Shown piece by piece: positions 36,901-48,284 of a stretch of DNA of 64,000 nt; within the stretch, counting starts at the first letter, position 1, and each line of letters begins with the position of its first letter. This DNA is from Tribonema minus. Its lineage: Eukaryota > Sar > Xanthophyceae > Tribonematales > Tribonemataceae. The stretch covers positions 124,001 to 188,000 of the forward strand of contig JAFCMP010000517.1 in assembly GCA_017506865.1 (NCBI GenBank), given 5' to 3'. The position numbers and the translations under genes were made by a program. The notes beneath the pieces were generated by a model, which worked only from the letters and a program-made list of their open reading frames with translations, made no database searches and had not been told where the DNA came from.

Positions 36901-39900
36901 CCGTACAGTGGGAAAGGGGCTAGGGCTAGCCTTAGAGGCAAGATCAGTACGAACCGCATGGTGCCCACGTGTTGTGCTAGGGTACAAGGCAGGTTGACGC
37001 GTACCGTATGGCGCCCACCAGCAGCAACGCTCAGCACGGACGTGTTGTACGCCGCCAGCCCCAGCACTTCCTTGGGCGTCTGCAGGCAGCTGCACGTGCC
37101 GACGCCGGCTTCGCCCCAGTTGTTCCAGCCCCACGTGTACAGGGCGCCCCCCGCGCAGATGGCCGCGCTGGAGATGGTGGCAGTGCACAGCAGACGAGTA
37201 GGTATGTATAATGTGGGGTTGAGACATGTGGTATTGGCGCAGATGGCCGCGGTGGAGGCGGTGGCAGTGCACAGCGATCGAGTGGGTATAACGTGGGGTC
37301 AAGACATGTGGTGCTAGCGCAGATGGCCGCGCTGGCAACGGTGGCAGCGCACAACGACGAGTAGGTATGTATAACGTGGCATGGTGACATATGTTTTTTT
37401 CATTGATTCTCGCTTAGGGCGCGGAAAAAAAAAAAAGATGGTGGAAGTCCAGCTTGCAACCAGACTCCAAGTGTGTCTTGTCAACACCTCGAAGTGTCTC
37501 AATGCGCGTTGCCGATCACTTCTAAATGACATGTGGTACTGGCTCAGGCGGCGGCGCTGGAGATGGTGGCAGTGCACAGTTATTGAGAGAGTAGGTACGT
37601 ATAATGCGGGGTGGTGACATGTGGTTCCATGTAGCGCAGACGGCGGCGCCGGAGATGGTGGCAGTGCACAGTCATTGCGAGAGTAGGTACGTATAATGCG
37701 GGGTGACATGTGGCACCATGTAGCGCAAATGACGGCGCTGGAGATGGTGGCAGTGCACAGCCATTGAGAGAGTAGGTACGTACAACATGCTTGGCGACAT
37801 GTGGTACTAGCTCAGGCGGCGGCGCTGGAGACGGTGGCAGTGCACAGCTGCAGTTGAGCAGGTAGGTACAGGGTGTTCAAGTACACTTGTTGTGGTCGAG
37901 CAAAGCGAGGGATCTGCTTGAAGACTTGAGGCTTGGGGCGGGTACAGTGCGGATCAGATGATGCAGGGTCCTGATGCAGCGGTGTGTGCAGTGAGTGCGC
38001 TTTGGCGAGCAATGTGCGTGATTGGTGAGGGTTAGGGTTAGGGTTTAGGTGAGGGTTAGGACAAGCGGGGCTACCGCGCAAACAAGTAGTGAATCTTGTG
38101 GAGCGACTTCCCGCCAAGAACCGCTTGATGACCTGCACAATTATCAATATGAATAGTTTGAAGTATGTACTTCAACGTACTAATATGGACGCCTGCAAGT
38201 ATCAATGTAACCTGCAGCAGGCGCACAGTGTCGGGCGATCATACATCACCTAGGCTTGCTTGAACTTGTATCTGGGTACCAGTACCTTTGCATGGATGTT
38301 ATGCTGTGCTACTTCTCAATATCTCAATACATGACACTAGTACGATGGCGGGCAAATATGAATTGTGTACCACGTTGGTCTTACTTGTGCCTGTCGCCGG
38401 CCACCAGAGTGACGACATCAGAGAGCCCCCGCACGTACACGGGGATGTCCGTGCTGCGGTTTGAGCCTTCGCCGAGCTGGCCATAGAGGCCCTGCCCCCA
38501 CGCTATCACCTGCAGTTCGGCAGCAGAACCAGGATTCGCGAAGTACTAGCATCAGCGCAGGCTACATAGCTTCCAGAAATGATACACTTATGTCAGGCCC
38601 CCACTCGTACATTTCCATGCACGCATCAGCAAGTTGCCCATGCGGACTGACATCCTGATCGCAGCATTATGGTGAGCACTGACTTGGCCATGCTGTGGTG
38701 CAAGGTGTGCGCCGGCGCGCGGCAGCAGGGCTGCGCGCAGGTGCACGGCTGCAGCATCGCGGCGTGAGCCGGCATATGATTGCTGTGGATGCAGGCACGC
38801 TATGTTGGACACACCTGGGCGTGATAAACGTGAACTCTGCAAAATGGTCACTCAAATCTCGGCCTGATCTTGAATGGAAGCATCGAGTTATGAACACGCT
38901 TCTCCTTTCAACAAGGTGGTCAATTCCTCGAGCCATTGTGAGCGCTGGCGCACAGCGCCTGACTGCCCGGGCTGCTCACAATGTTCACTGTCTTGTACTG
39001 CATGCTGTACTGTTTTGTGGCCACCCTTGGGAACCGTTTACTGAACGGGGGACCAATGGCCAATACCCCCAACCCTACCCCTACCCCTACCCCTAACCCC
39101 AGGCACCAACCGCCGCAATGCCCTGCGGAACACCTAGCAACGCGCGCGCGCAGCGCTCACCTCGCGCGTCACATCGAGCACCGCCATGCTGTGCGCGCTG
39201 CCCGCCGCCACCGCGACGACCGCGCGCCCGCTCTTGCGCAGCAGCGCCGTCACCGCCTCCATTTCGACAGGCCGATCGACGAAGGCGGCGCCGCTGCGCG
39301 CCGCCGCGGCGCCGAGGCGGCCGTCGCCGGCGTCGCCCCAGCCGTACACGCGCAGCGCCGCGGCCTTGCGGTTGGGGGCCTTGACGGCGACGACGCAGAG
39401 GGAGTGGTGCGCGCCGCAGGCGATCTGGGGGTGTGCGTGTGTGTTGCAAGGGGGGAGGGGGGGTGAGCGGGCTGCGGGTGAGCTAAGGGGAGTTGTGGAT
39501 TGGTGACGTGGTGCAAGTCGCAAAGGACTACTGTACAGTGGTAGGCAATGTGAGGTCGCAGAGTGGAAAGGGGGGCGGCGGCGCGGGGGCAAATGGGCAG
39601 AAGTGGTGAGTGATGTGAGGGCACCAATTGTTGTGTGGGGCGGCGGGGACGGGGAGTGCTGTGCAGGCTGTCCTGTGGGTACTCCCGTCCCCCTTTTCAG
39701 TCCCCATGGGGGGGGTATGCAGCGGGAGGGGGGTCAGGTAACAACTGTGTTGGTGAAGTGAGGCGCGGGGACACGAGAAAGTCGAGAAGGCACAGTGCGT
39801 GAAAGTGTGCTCGACGATTCGGCTGGCAAGAGCTGAGCGCTGCTGCACTGCGGCAGGAGCGCCGCAGGCGATCTGAGGTGAGGGGGGATCGCGAGGGTCC

Positions 39901-41544
39901 AGGGAGCATTTGCAAGGCGATTTGAGGGAGTGACATGTGGTGCGCGGGGATGCCGAAGGGGTCAAGCTCGGAGTGCTGCGGGAGTGCACTCTACGGTCCG
40001 GCTGCCAGGGGCTGAGTGCTGCTGTGCTGCGGTGCGGCGAGGTCGGCGCTGCTGCGGCGACAGCGCCGCGGGTGCCACAGACGCCAAGGTTCACGGTGGT
40101 GACAGCACGAAGCGCGTGCTACTGGAGCGTCGCAGGTGACGCTGGCGGCAGTGCATCAGCCGTCAAGGCGTAGCGGCACAGACGCAGCACTGCTTAGCAA
40201 GAACACCAGAAGGGCGGACTCGGCAGGAGGAAGCGGTGCTGTTAACGGCTGCTTGTGAGGTCGGCAGAGTCAGCGGCACCGCGCAGCGCGGCTGCGTGAG
40301 AGTCACCACGCCACCACTGGGGACGTCGCTGCTGTCAACGCCTCAATGTCATGTCCGCGGCGGAGTTGCCATCCAGCGCTGGCGCTAAGGGGCAAGTCCA
40401 GATATCAGAGTCCATTCCTCAGAGTAGTGCTCACGATTTTAAAATGTGGTGAATGAATGTCTAGGATGGCAGGTGTCCTGAGGCACTGCCATCGACTGCA
40501 ACGCTCTGGCCAGAGAAGGTCAGCACCCCTGTAAGGTTGCACTTACAGCGATAAGACAATTGACTGTGCGCAGGGCGCACAGTGGACATCGCTGCATGCG
40601 CACAACAGAGCGAGCGCATGCGCGCAGCGTGCGCACGCACGCCGACTGCGCTCGCGCCACGTAGCCGCGCCGCCGCTGCGCACCTGCAGCGGCGTCTGCG
40701 TCGCGGGCGACCAGCCCATGGCGCGCGGCGCCGCCTCCGCGTGCGCCCCCCCCCCAACCCCCACCTGCCCCCTGTCGTTCCTCCCCCACGCGTACGCCCT
40801 GTTGCCCTCCGCCAGCACCACGCAGTGCGAGCGCCCCGCGGCAACCGCCTTGATTGGCAGCGGCCGGCCGCTGAGCGCTATCGCGACGCGCGTCGGCGCG
40901 TGCGCGTCGGCCTCGTGCCCGAGCCCGAGCGCGCCGTAGCGGCCGCAGCCCCACGCGTAGAGGTCGCCGAAGGCGGTGAGCGCGTAGCTCGCGGCGCCGC
41001 CGCACGCGAGCGCGCGCACCTTGTGCGACGGCTGCAGCAGCCGCACGGGGGCGGGATAATTGTGCTGGCGCATGGGCGTGGCTGCTGCCGCGTCGTCGCA
41101 ATCTCGTGCTGCTGCGGGCGGAGGCGCGGATGAGGGAGCTGCGCGTCTGGTCAGCGCTTTCTTGGATGACACCGCTGCTGCTGTCGAAGACACTGTGCTG
41201 GGTGCTTGCACCTTCAGGCCGTCTCCTGAGTCAGAAGCAGCTGGCGCTGCAGTGCCAAGCCTGCCGTTGTCGGCAGCACCCATTGCCAGCACGAATCCAT
41301 TCTTCAGCAGCAGCAGGGAGTGCCTTGGGCCCACGGCAGCAGCGATGACGCTGCCAGATTCCGCCGTGCCAAGGCTGAAGATGGGTCTAGGCAGTGACTG
41401 ATACACATCGGAGGTGTCTCCATGGCCTAGCTGGCCATCAGCGGCGGAGCCCCAGCTGAACACGTTCACCAGCCGCTTCCCGGAAGCGCTGTCGCTGCCT
41501 TGTGTGATTGCTGGCGGTGCTGCTGTCATCTGCTGCTGCTGCAT
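33935..41544 (-). CDS. RCC1 beta-propeller fused to UBR-like zinc finger
   Basis: Six minus-strand exons: 41544-40684, 39424-39161, 38509-38385, 37167-37005, 35516-35333 and 34632-33935. Together they are exactly divisible by three (764 residues) with every phase closing. The first five exons encode about seven RCC1 blades, with signatures such as YAWGCGRYGALGLGHE, YAWGRNDRGQVGVGGG, IAWGQGLYGQLGEGS, YTWGWNNWGEAGVG and VAAGGRHTVALTSGR. The last exon has a Cys/His cluster YRCYPCGLEGVCLACARAC followed by HAGHAVEV and, after a Gly-rich insert, CACGG and CRC, the layout of a UBR-box that in E3 ligases reads N-degrons. It ends with two helix-loop segments (LREAFDAAAAGEDDGCVDI) loosely EF-hand-like. 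No HECT or RING is visible, so this may be an adaptor rather than a ligase. The domain pairing is unusual. Confidence 0.8.
35690..35968 (-). repeat. two echoes of acceptor plus 5' end of RCC1-UBR exon 5
   Basis: On the minus strand, the region across the acceptor at 35516 (CAG then the codons for VALTSGR.LLARDSP) is repeated at about 35690-35760 and 35893-35968, with spacing near 200 bp, including the flanking gtcaatcgatgtcaag intron text. The units are separated by G-runs. They copy the exon start with its 3' splice site and lie upstream in the intron. Confidence 0.8.
36167..36319 (+). mobile_element. SINE-like retroposon, copy B, 5'-truncated
   Basis: 153 bp, flanked by gtacagttaac (36156-36166) and gtacagtcaac (36320-36330), an 11-bp target-site duplication with one mismatch. 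It lacks the first ~14 bp of the fuller copies but keeps the A-rich end (taatgaaaa). 5' truncation, A-tail and direct repeats are the hallmarks of LINE-driven retroposition. It sits in an RCC1-UBR intron, opposite to the gene's strand. Confidence 0.85.
36720..36990 (-). repeat. echoes of RCC1-UBR exon 4 end plus donor
   Basis: The segment across the donor at 37005 (codons for LSVAAGGRHT and the following GTACG intron start) recurs at 36835-36900 with the reading AAYNTSVLSVA, and in weaker form near 36950-36985 and 36760-36800. A gttagggctagggaaag-like intron motif accompanies the copies. Confidence 0.7.
37168..37860 (-). repeat. array of ~6 echoes of acceptor plus 5' end of RCC1-UBR exon 4
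   Basis: Units of about 80-91 bp carry gcgctggagatggtggcag, which on the minus strand is the pyrimidine tract, AG acceptor and first ~15 bp of exon 37167-37005. They start near 37237, 37317, 37543, 37634, 37722 and 37813. Each also holds a gtaggtacgtataatgcgg-type block. The array is interrupted by a SINE-like insertion at 37394-37526. Confidence 0.85.
37394..37526 (-). mobile_element. SINE-like retroposon, copy C, diverged
   Basis: Starts at the tail side with a T-run and cattgattctcgcttagggcgcgg, matching the family's 3' end, and then diverges. It is flanked by tgacatatg (37385-37393) and tgacatgtg (37527-37535). It lies inside the exon-edge echo array and so inserted after the array formed. 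Confidence 0.65.
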
Positions 41545-42169
41545 GCGAGTGCATCTGAAGCTCTTGACATGCAGGGATCAGTTCGCCAGCATCAATTCAG
41601 TCTTGCACTGCATAGCAACCTTTCTTACACTGCAGAGCTTCTTCTCGCGATCCCATCCACACTTCAACCTGATAACCGTGAACTGCAACTTGCTCCCTTA
41701 GGGCCACCAAAGTGAGATCATACTTTCAGGCCACATGTATAATTTGGGGATTTCTCACCGTTTGTGCCTTTCGCGAGAACATCACACGAAGGACATGCAA
41801 GATGATTTTGCCGCTGTCAGAGCAGAGGCAGCTGTACTGAACGTGCTGGCCCGGGCCATGCGTGCAGTAGGCTTGAGGACGTCCACAAGATCATGCCCAA
41901 CCTTGTGTTGCATGAAGAGAAAACAAACAGACCATGGGTACACATATCGCAAGTCCTCTGTGGCATCACAGCATGAACATGCAGGGTGCACACACAGCCG
42001 CTGACCGCCTGCAGGACGCTACACAATGCAATCAAAAACACTGAATGTATGCGGAGGATGACTGACGGGCAACTAAACATGGCAACAATAACAGCCAGCC
42101 CTCCGCCAACATCCCACTCTGCTTCACAGCATGAACAAGTACTTGAAGGTACAAAAAGCAATGGTGCAT
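41545..42169. other. interval between RCC1-UBR start and RRP36 end
   Basis: No supported coding sequence. It should contain the RCC1-UBR promoter or 5' UTR and the RRP36 3' UTR. Confidence 0.45.
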
Positions 42170-43127
42170 TTACGGGCCGCCGCCATCGCCGCCGCCGCCG
42201 CCCGTGTTCTGCCGCTTGGCGGGCATCCAGCGGCGGTCCTTGGCGGCGTTGCGCTTGCGCTTCTTCTGCACAAACTTCTGGACCTTGCCCTCGCGCCGCA
42301 GCTCCTCGTAGCGCGTCTCTAGCGCGAGCGCGCGCCTGTCGCGCGCCTTCATGAAGTACGGCGCCTTGCCCTTCGCGACGGCCTCCGCCTCAGCTTTGCG
42401 GCGCTGCGACAGCGCCGCGCGGGTGGCGTCTGCGGCGGACGACGCGGTGCGCGCACGCGCGGTGGCAGCAGCGGCAATTGGTTACTGACGCGCAGGCGGC
42501 CGCTGCAATGATGAAGCGTGAACTTTGCTGTAGGCCAGCAAGCGGTGTGCAGTGCCTCGCGCCAAAAACTGCCACTACCTTCAGCTCACGCTGCCGACCG
42601 GTCGCTTGAACTTTCATGTAGCTTGCGCTGCGTCGTCAGCTGCGCTAAGCAGAGGGAGGCTAGGCATACCACCAGCACTGCATCATAATGGTGAAGCACC
42701 TGGAACCTCTGGCGTGCTGCGAATGCTGGGTTCAGGCGCAGCCCACAAGCGTACAGCGCGCGGAGCAGCAGAGACAACGTGATGGGCAAGTCACCTGCTC
42801 GCTTCCGCTCCGCGCGCTCCTGCTGCATCTTCGTCAGCAGCGCCTTCGCCGCCGCGGCGCGCTCCGCGCTGCCGTCCCCGCGCCGCTTCTTCGCCTTGGC
42901 GGCCTCCTTCCGCAGCGCGTCTATCTCCCCGTCTTGATATCCCTCCAAAAACTCATACGACTTGCGGAACATGTCGTAGTTGAGGGTGCCGGTGGCGGCG
43001 TCGAAGCGCGGGTCGCGCGCGCGCCGCCGCCGCACCTCCACCACCTCGCGGTGCCGCCCCACCGCGCGCTTCGAGGACATCTCCATAGGCTGGTTCTTGT
43101 TAGCGCGCTTAGGTATGGCGCTCTTCT

Positions 43128-43162
<35 letters not shown>

Positions 43163-43914
43163 GTGCTGTTGCCATGCCTGCGATCCGTTTCGCCTTCGCC
43201 TTCGCCATCGCTGCCGGAGCCGCTGCCGTCAATGTCGGCGAGCTGGAAAGCGCTCTTGCCCTTGGCTTTGGCCTGTGCAGCCGCCATGCGAGTTTTCAGC
43301 GCGCTCCTGTCTCGTGCGTCAAGGCCCGTGACAACTGGCCTGCGGTGCTGCTTTGGGCCTGCGCCGTACTGCTCTCGCTGCAAGCGCTCCGCCAGCGGCA
43401 GCTCAGCTATGCGGTCACCGCTGGCATTGGCTTCATGAAGGCCGTTTTCGCTGTCGTAGTCGCTGTCATCGTACGCATCGCCAGGTGCGAACGGGGCATC
43501 ATCGCTGCTCGAGGAGTCCCCTGCTTCCGACTCGTTCTCGCTGCCGCTGCCGCCCGAGTGCTGGTCTTCGCCTGAGCCACTATCGTCATCAACGCTGCCA
43601 TCTTCAGCCTCGGCGCGCGCTCGCACTCTTGCCAAGTCTTCGGCGTCACCTCGTGCCAGATCGTCCCCGTGGTCATCGCTGAAGTACTCTCCTTCGCTGC
43701 TGCTGCTATCTTGGGCTTCCGCTCTTGCTCTGATTCTCGCCAACTGAGCAGCCTCACTGGCAACCTCGTTCTGTCTACCCTGCGCGCTGCCGGCTTTTTG
43801 CCGCCGTCCAGGTGACTTACCCAGTTGATGTTCATTTTGTTTGTGGTGCGGCGGTGGCTGCACGTGCTGCTGCTGGTGGTCCCGGCCGCGCTTGGTTCGG
43901 GTTTTGGGCCCCAT
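42170..43914 (-). CDS. RRP36: RRP36 ribosome biogenesis protein
   Basis: Two minus-strand exons, 43914-42795 and 42429-42170, join in phase 1; 459 residues. RRP36 is a nucleolar component of the small-subunit processome needed for early 18S rRNA cleavages. The diagnostic C-terminal half is clear: SSKRAVGRHREVVEV, RARDPRFDAATGTLN, FRKSYEFLEGYQDGEI and, in exon 2, KGKAPYFMKARDRR and LETRYEELRREGKVQKF ending RKRNAAKDRRWMPAKR. The N-terminal ~270 residues are an acidic/serine-rich extension (SSSSEGEYFSDD, GSGSENESEAGD) with two copies of an LAR(I/V)RARAEA block, and the protein is longer than most family members. The ATG at 43914 is chosen because it opens on a basic MGPKTRTKRGRD. The gene is divergent from CPN20, only 129 bp away. 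Confidence 0.92.
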
Positions 43915-44043
43915 CGCTAGCACACGCTGGTCGTGAAAGCCACCACGACGCACTTGCACGAAGTGATCAATACACTTAACTTCCAGGAGTACTTCAAGAA
44001 CCCGTGGACCAAACACACATACAGCAGCTACTACCAGACCGCC
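43915..44043. promoter_or_regulatory. short bidirectional promoter between RRP36 and CPN20
   Basis: Only 129 bp separate two divergent start codons, so both promoters and 5' UTRs must share or overlap this stretch. I see no convincing TATA box. It contains two acttcaag/acttccagg-like motifs. Confidence 0.55.
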
Positions 44044-47000
44044 ATGAGGACAGGCGTAGCAGCAGTGGCAGTGTGCGCCATGGCGGGCAGCGCGGCAGCC
44101 TTTGTGCCGTCGCCTCCTGCCCACCTGGCCTACAGCACATGCCGAACCTGTGGATTGCGGCAAGCTGTGACCATGGAGACAGCTGAGGCTGCTACTGCGG
44201 AGCATTCGCTGGCGGGAAAGCCCATTGGTGGCCCGCTTATGCCCATAAGCAATGCTATATTAGTAAGGGTGAAGGACAAGGCAGCTTCGACGGTAGGAGG
44301 CGTGCAGCTGCTGGAGAAGAGCGTGGACAGGTATGTACTACGTATGCGTGCGTGTTCAGCCAAGCATGCGCTAGCAGCCTCGTGCTGGACGCAGCCTGGT
44401 GAGATCCACCGAAGTCGTGTACTGCATTGTGTGCGAATGTGCTGCAGCTTGTCTGTGGCAGTACTGGTGGTGGTTCCTTGTGCCACATCAGGTGGTTTGC
44501 CAATGCTACTCCTCTCGCGCGTGACATCACCACCCATGGCGCGTTGCTGCAGCGTTTGGAGCTGCTTGTAGCGGTTGAGCTTCAAGCGTGGCATAATTTC
44601 CCATACAACGAGTGACATCCAGGGCTGTGCAAGGGCAATACCCACACAAAAGTTCCAGAACCATGCGTTCATACTTGGCTTGAGAAAAGTTCGCACCTGC
44701 AGCCGTGGACTCCTGATCTGTGACACAAACGCTAGCCTGTATGCCCATTTGACGCAATGCAGCTATTGATGTCTACCAAGCGCATATGTCGCCGCAGCAT
44801 GCACATCAAGGTCATGTTGAAGTTGCTGTACTGCTGTGCCGTGGGACACCTACGCCCCTGACATGGCAGTGTCTTTTGCAGATATGCAGCCAGGCGCGGT
44901 TGAAGTCACGTTCGTCACAATATTACTGGCGCCATGCGTGAAAAGATCCGTTAGCAGATCTGTCTCAGTGCTTCCAGACACTGGGGCGAAAGTTTCCCAT
45001 GGCCGTGCAGTGCATGCGAGAGGTAATGGCGTGAGGCAACGAGGGGTGGAGCATATGAGTCCAAGGCGCAGCCTGTCAGCCACACACACGTACAGAAAAG
45101 TCGTACTTCGGAAGTACCTAGTACAGCACCCTGGTGTGCCATGCGCATGCCACACGAAGTACCAGTAGGCCACCTGAAGCAGGATTGGAATGACCTTGAG
45201 GCACAGAGAATTTGACGAGAAGGTGATGAACATCCCGCGACTCCCTTGCGCGTCGGCAGGCCAACGGAGGGGACGGTGGTGGCGGTGGGGCCTGGTAAGA
45301 AGCACCAGGAGACAGGAGTTGAGGTGAGATCTTGAACTTCACTGAGTAGGCACGATTGCTTGAGCTTCCTTGTGCCTTACGCATCAGTCCAAAGCGGAGC
45401 TCATGGCATACGAAATTGCTGAACATTTTTTGCATTCACCATCGGTGGGAGCTATATTCACCTACTTTGAATGTTGCGTATTGACACCCATGCGAGGCGA
45501 TCAAAGCGTTCCATACACGTTGTGGCGCGTGCGTCGGTTGCCACAACCGGTCGTCATTTGCGCCTGCATGGTGGTAGATGAGCTGGCTGACGTCAATGTA
45601 CTTTAGCTTTGTGCTGGCGTTGAAGGGGTAGGTACGCTTATGCCAGTGCTGCGGAGCGCTGACAACGTTGTGGTCATGGCAGTCAGCGGCGAAATGTTGG
45701 CGCTCCTCCATCCTCCTTCTAGTGTACGTGTACTGCAGGAAAGAGGATTAATCCATGTACGCCTCCCTGGGAGCATTTGTCGATATACGCCCTTGAACGA
45801 TAACCAGAATTTGTCACAATGTACGCCCATGCATGATAACCAGAGTTTAGCAGGTCCATTGCCCGGAATGTTCCGCTCACAGACTAGTCAGTGATACCGC
45901 CATGGCCAATCGCCACGCTGGTCCCCGATGTCTTGTAATCGAGAGCGCTGCTCTCGCGGGGTCATCAAACTCATGTACTTGTACATGCTGTGGAAACCGC
46001 CGATGGCTTAGGCCGATGAGGGCCTCGGCTGCGCCAACCGCTTGACTGTCGGCACTCAAGTACCACCGTTCAGCTAACCGCCCGTTGACCGTAAAGCCAA
46101 AGAAGTCACCGTGGGTGTCCATACATCTGGTGTGTGTCTCCAAGTGCAGCAGATCTCAGTGCTACTACGTTAGCAGTTTAACTGCGAACAAAGCATGGCG
46201 GTCATGTGAACGAAATCGCATGCAAACCGGAAGGCTTTGACATGGTGAGGAAGCGCCCTGTCTCACACAAACACGTTCGGCCATGTTGCAGCCAATGCTG
46301 ATGTCCATGGGGTTTGTCTTTAAGTCAACGGTCTTCGCGATGGCTCGCGTGTGTCGCCGCTCTGACACCCTCATGTCTCATTTACCATTGCACGTTGCGC
46401 AGATCCCCATGCCGTGCAACGTGGGCGACAAGGTGCTGTACGGCAAGTTTGACGGGACCAAGCTCGAGTACGACGGGAAGGACCACCAGTTCATCCGCGA
46501 CACCGACGTCCTCTTTGTGTACTCCGGGGACGCGATGACGCCGGAGACGATCAAGATGATGGGCGACCAGATACTGGTCGAGGTGAGGCGCGTTGTGTAG
46601 TTGAAACCTGTGTACTATGTGGTGTGTGTGTATGTACGTGGCAGTTGGTCGAGGTTCTATGCGCTGTCATTCAAGCATCAAGCATATGTATCCCGTGATG
46701 TAAGTATGGACTGTGTGTGTGTACATGGGTAATTGAAGCGTGCTTGCAGTGCGCAGCTAAAGATATGTGCGCCCCAGTTCAGCCTCTCAGTTGACTGACT
46801 GGCGCAGGAGCAACCTCTAAATGCTGCTGCTGCTGCTGCTGCTGGCAGGCTTGCTGCCCCGTGACGTGCAACGTGCTCAGCTGCTGATGCAGCTTTCGTG
46901 TATGCAGAGCATGGGAGCGTGACCTGCTTGAACATACTCAAACACGCGTGCATGTTGGAAGCAAGCGCGCATCGCACGCTCGCTGCGAAGTCGCCTGCGG

Positions 47001-47472
47001 GTGAGTGCAGCCGTTTAAGACCGCAAAGCCCGCATATGCCAATGGTGACAGCAGACCGCCGACTCAGCTCAACACCCGCTTGACCACCTACGCTAACCCT
47101 AAGCTACCCTAACCCTAACCCTCTGTCGTACACTGTCAAGCCACAGGCAACGCCACAGTGGCTGAGCTCTCCCACTGTCTCTGTCGGCTGCCCTACACGC
47201 CGTTTCAGGTGGAAGACAAGGAGGAGAAGACCTCGAGCGGCCTGTTTCTCGCCGCCGACGACTCGGGGATCGGCAAGAAGCCCACCATGGGCAAGGTCCT
47301 GGCGGTCGGTCCCGGGCGCACCACCGCGGACGGCAACACGGTGCCGATGACGCTGCAGCCGGGGGATCTGATCAAGTTCAGGGACTTTGCGGGAAGCGAG
47401 ATCTCCATGGGGATCGGGCTGCGCACGGTCTACAGGGTCATGAAGGAGGAGGACGTGCTCGTCAGCTATTAG
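44044..47472 (+). CDS. CPN20: plastid Cpn20 co-chaperonin (tandem Cpn10 domains)
   Basis: Four exons, 44044-44330, 45260-45323, 46403-46582 and 47209-47472, 264 residues with all phases closing. The 64-bp second exon (RPTEGTVVAVGPGKKHQETG) is easily missed but restores the Cpn10 roof-loop region. The leader MRTGVAAVAVCAMAGSAAAF followed by VPS is a signal peptide with an ASAFAP-type site, placing the protein in the plastid. Domain 1 runs from PLMPISNAILVRVKDKAAST to DTDVLFVYSG, with GDKVLYGKFDG. Domain 2 runs from GDQILVEVEDKEEKTSSGL through VLAVGPGRTTADGN to EEDVLVSY. Both mobile loops are present (TVGGVQLLEKS; KTSSGLFLAAD). Cpn20 caps the Cpn60 chaperonin that folds Rubisco and other stromal proteins. 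Confidence 0.93.
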
Positions 47473-48284
47473 ATTCGCATCGTATCGTGGCGCGCGCGGT
47501 GGCGAGAGGGTGTAGCGTATGGGGGTAGGGGGGTTGGGGCGAGGACACTTTCCCCCTCTCAAACGTGGCCTCATAAATTCAAGGCACGCCGTCATCACAG
47601 CGCGGATTCACACCTGTCCATTGTGCTGCCTCGATCCCTGTTGCTGTGTGTGCCATGGTGTGCAGTAGGTGGCTCTGCGTCGAAGACACGATTGCAACTT
47701 TGGAAGCTGCTGCAGTGCATAGCAGCGATTGCATGCACACATATGCGGCGAGTCGCCGGTTGGAGGTGATCCCAACAATGGAACCATAAATGCACGAGGG
47801 ACTTTGCACATGTAACTAGGCATACTGCGCCTTAGGGTTAGTCCCTGTGTTTCTTTGGTCATCAGACTTCACAACCTCGCGCTAGTGGCGCACAAGACAC
47901 TGCCACAGTTGAGGGCAGAGTTGAACCAACTGCTTGACATGACATGGTCACATTTGTCATTTTGAGCATGAAGTGGTTTTCTCCCCTGGAGGAAGGTCAC
48001 GACGTGTCGCCGTGGCGGACGCATACATTTGCTGAGCGCTGGCGGCGCCATGACAGTGTGTGATATGCTTATTAGGGGATTTCAACTCTCGACATATCGG
48101 TGATGCTCAGTCAAAAAAACTATCTGTGCAGAGAGGCTTTCCGAAGGCCAGTGGCGGCAATGCAAGGAAAAGACGGATAGGCCGCTGGCTTGCAAAGTGA
48201 GAGAACGCAGGATCCTGCAGGGCTTGGGGGCACCGCTGGTGGCTAGAGCGCCGTTCAAGCTGCGGTACAATCCACCAGCGAAAA
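47473..48284. other. intergenic interval CPN20 to WW-TUTase
   Basis: No supported gene. Holds the CPN20 3' flank and the upstream region of the gene starting at 48285. Confidence 0.5.

Noticed and set aside
38060-38132. Possible extra RCC1-UBR exon (frame reading SSSGSWREVAPQDS)
   Set aside because: Joining exon 38509-38385 directly to 37167-37005 closes the phase and gives a perfect RCC1 blade (VAGDRHNAAICAGG). Adding this segment breaks the blade and leaves telomere-like DNA beside the exon.
43915-44205. RRP36 start at an upstream ATG near 44205
   Set aside because: That extension is antisense to the CPN20 signal peptide; MGPKTRTKRGRD at 43914 is the more natural start.
45295-45300. GTAAGA at 45295 as donor of CPN20 exon 2
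   Set aside because: It leaves the Cpn10 motif incomplete and the phase wrong; the donor at 45324 restores GPGKKHQETGVE and joins in frame.
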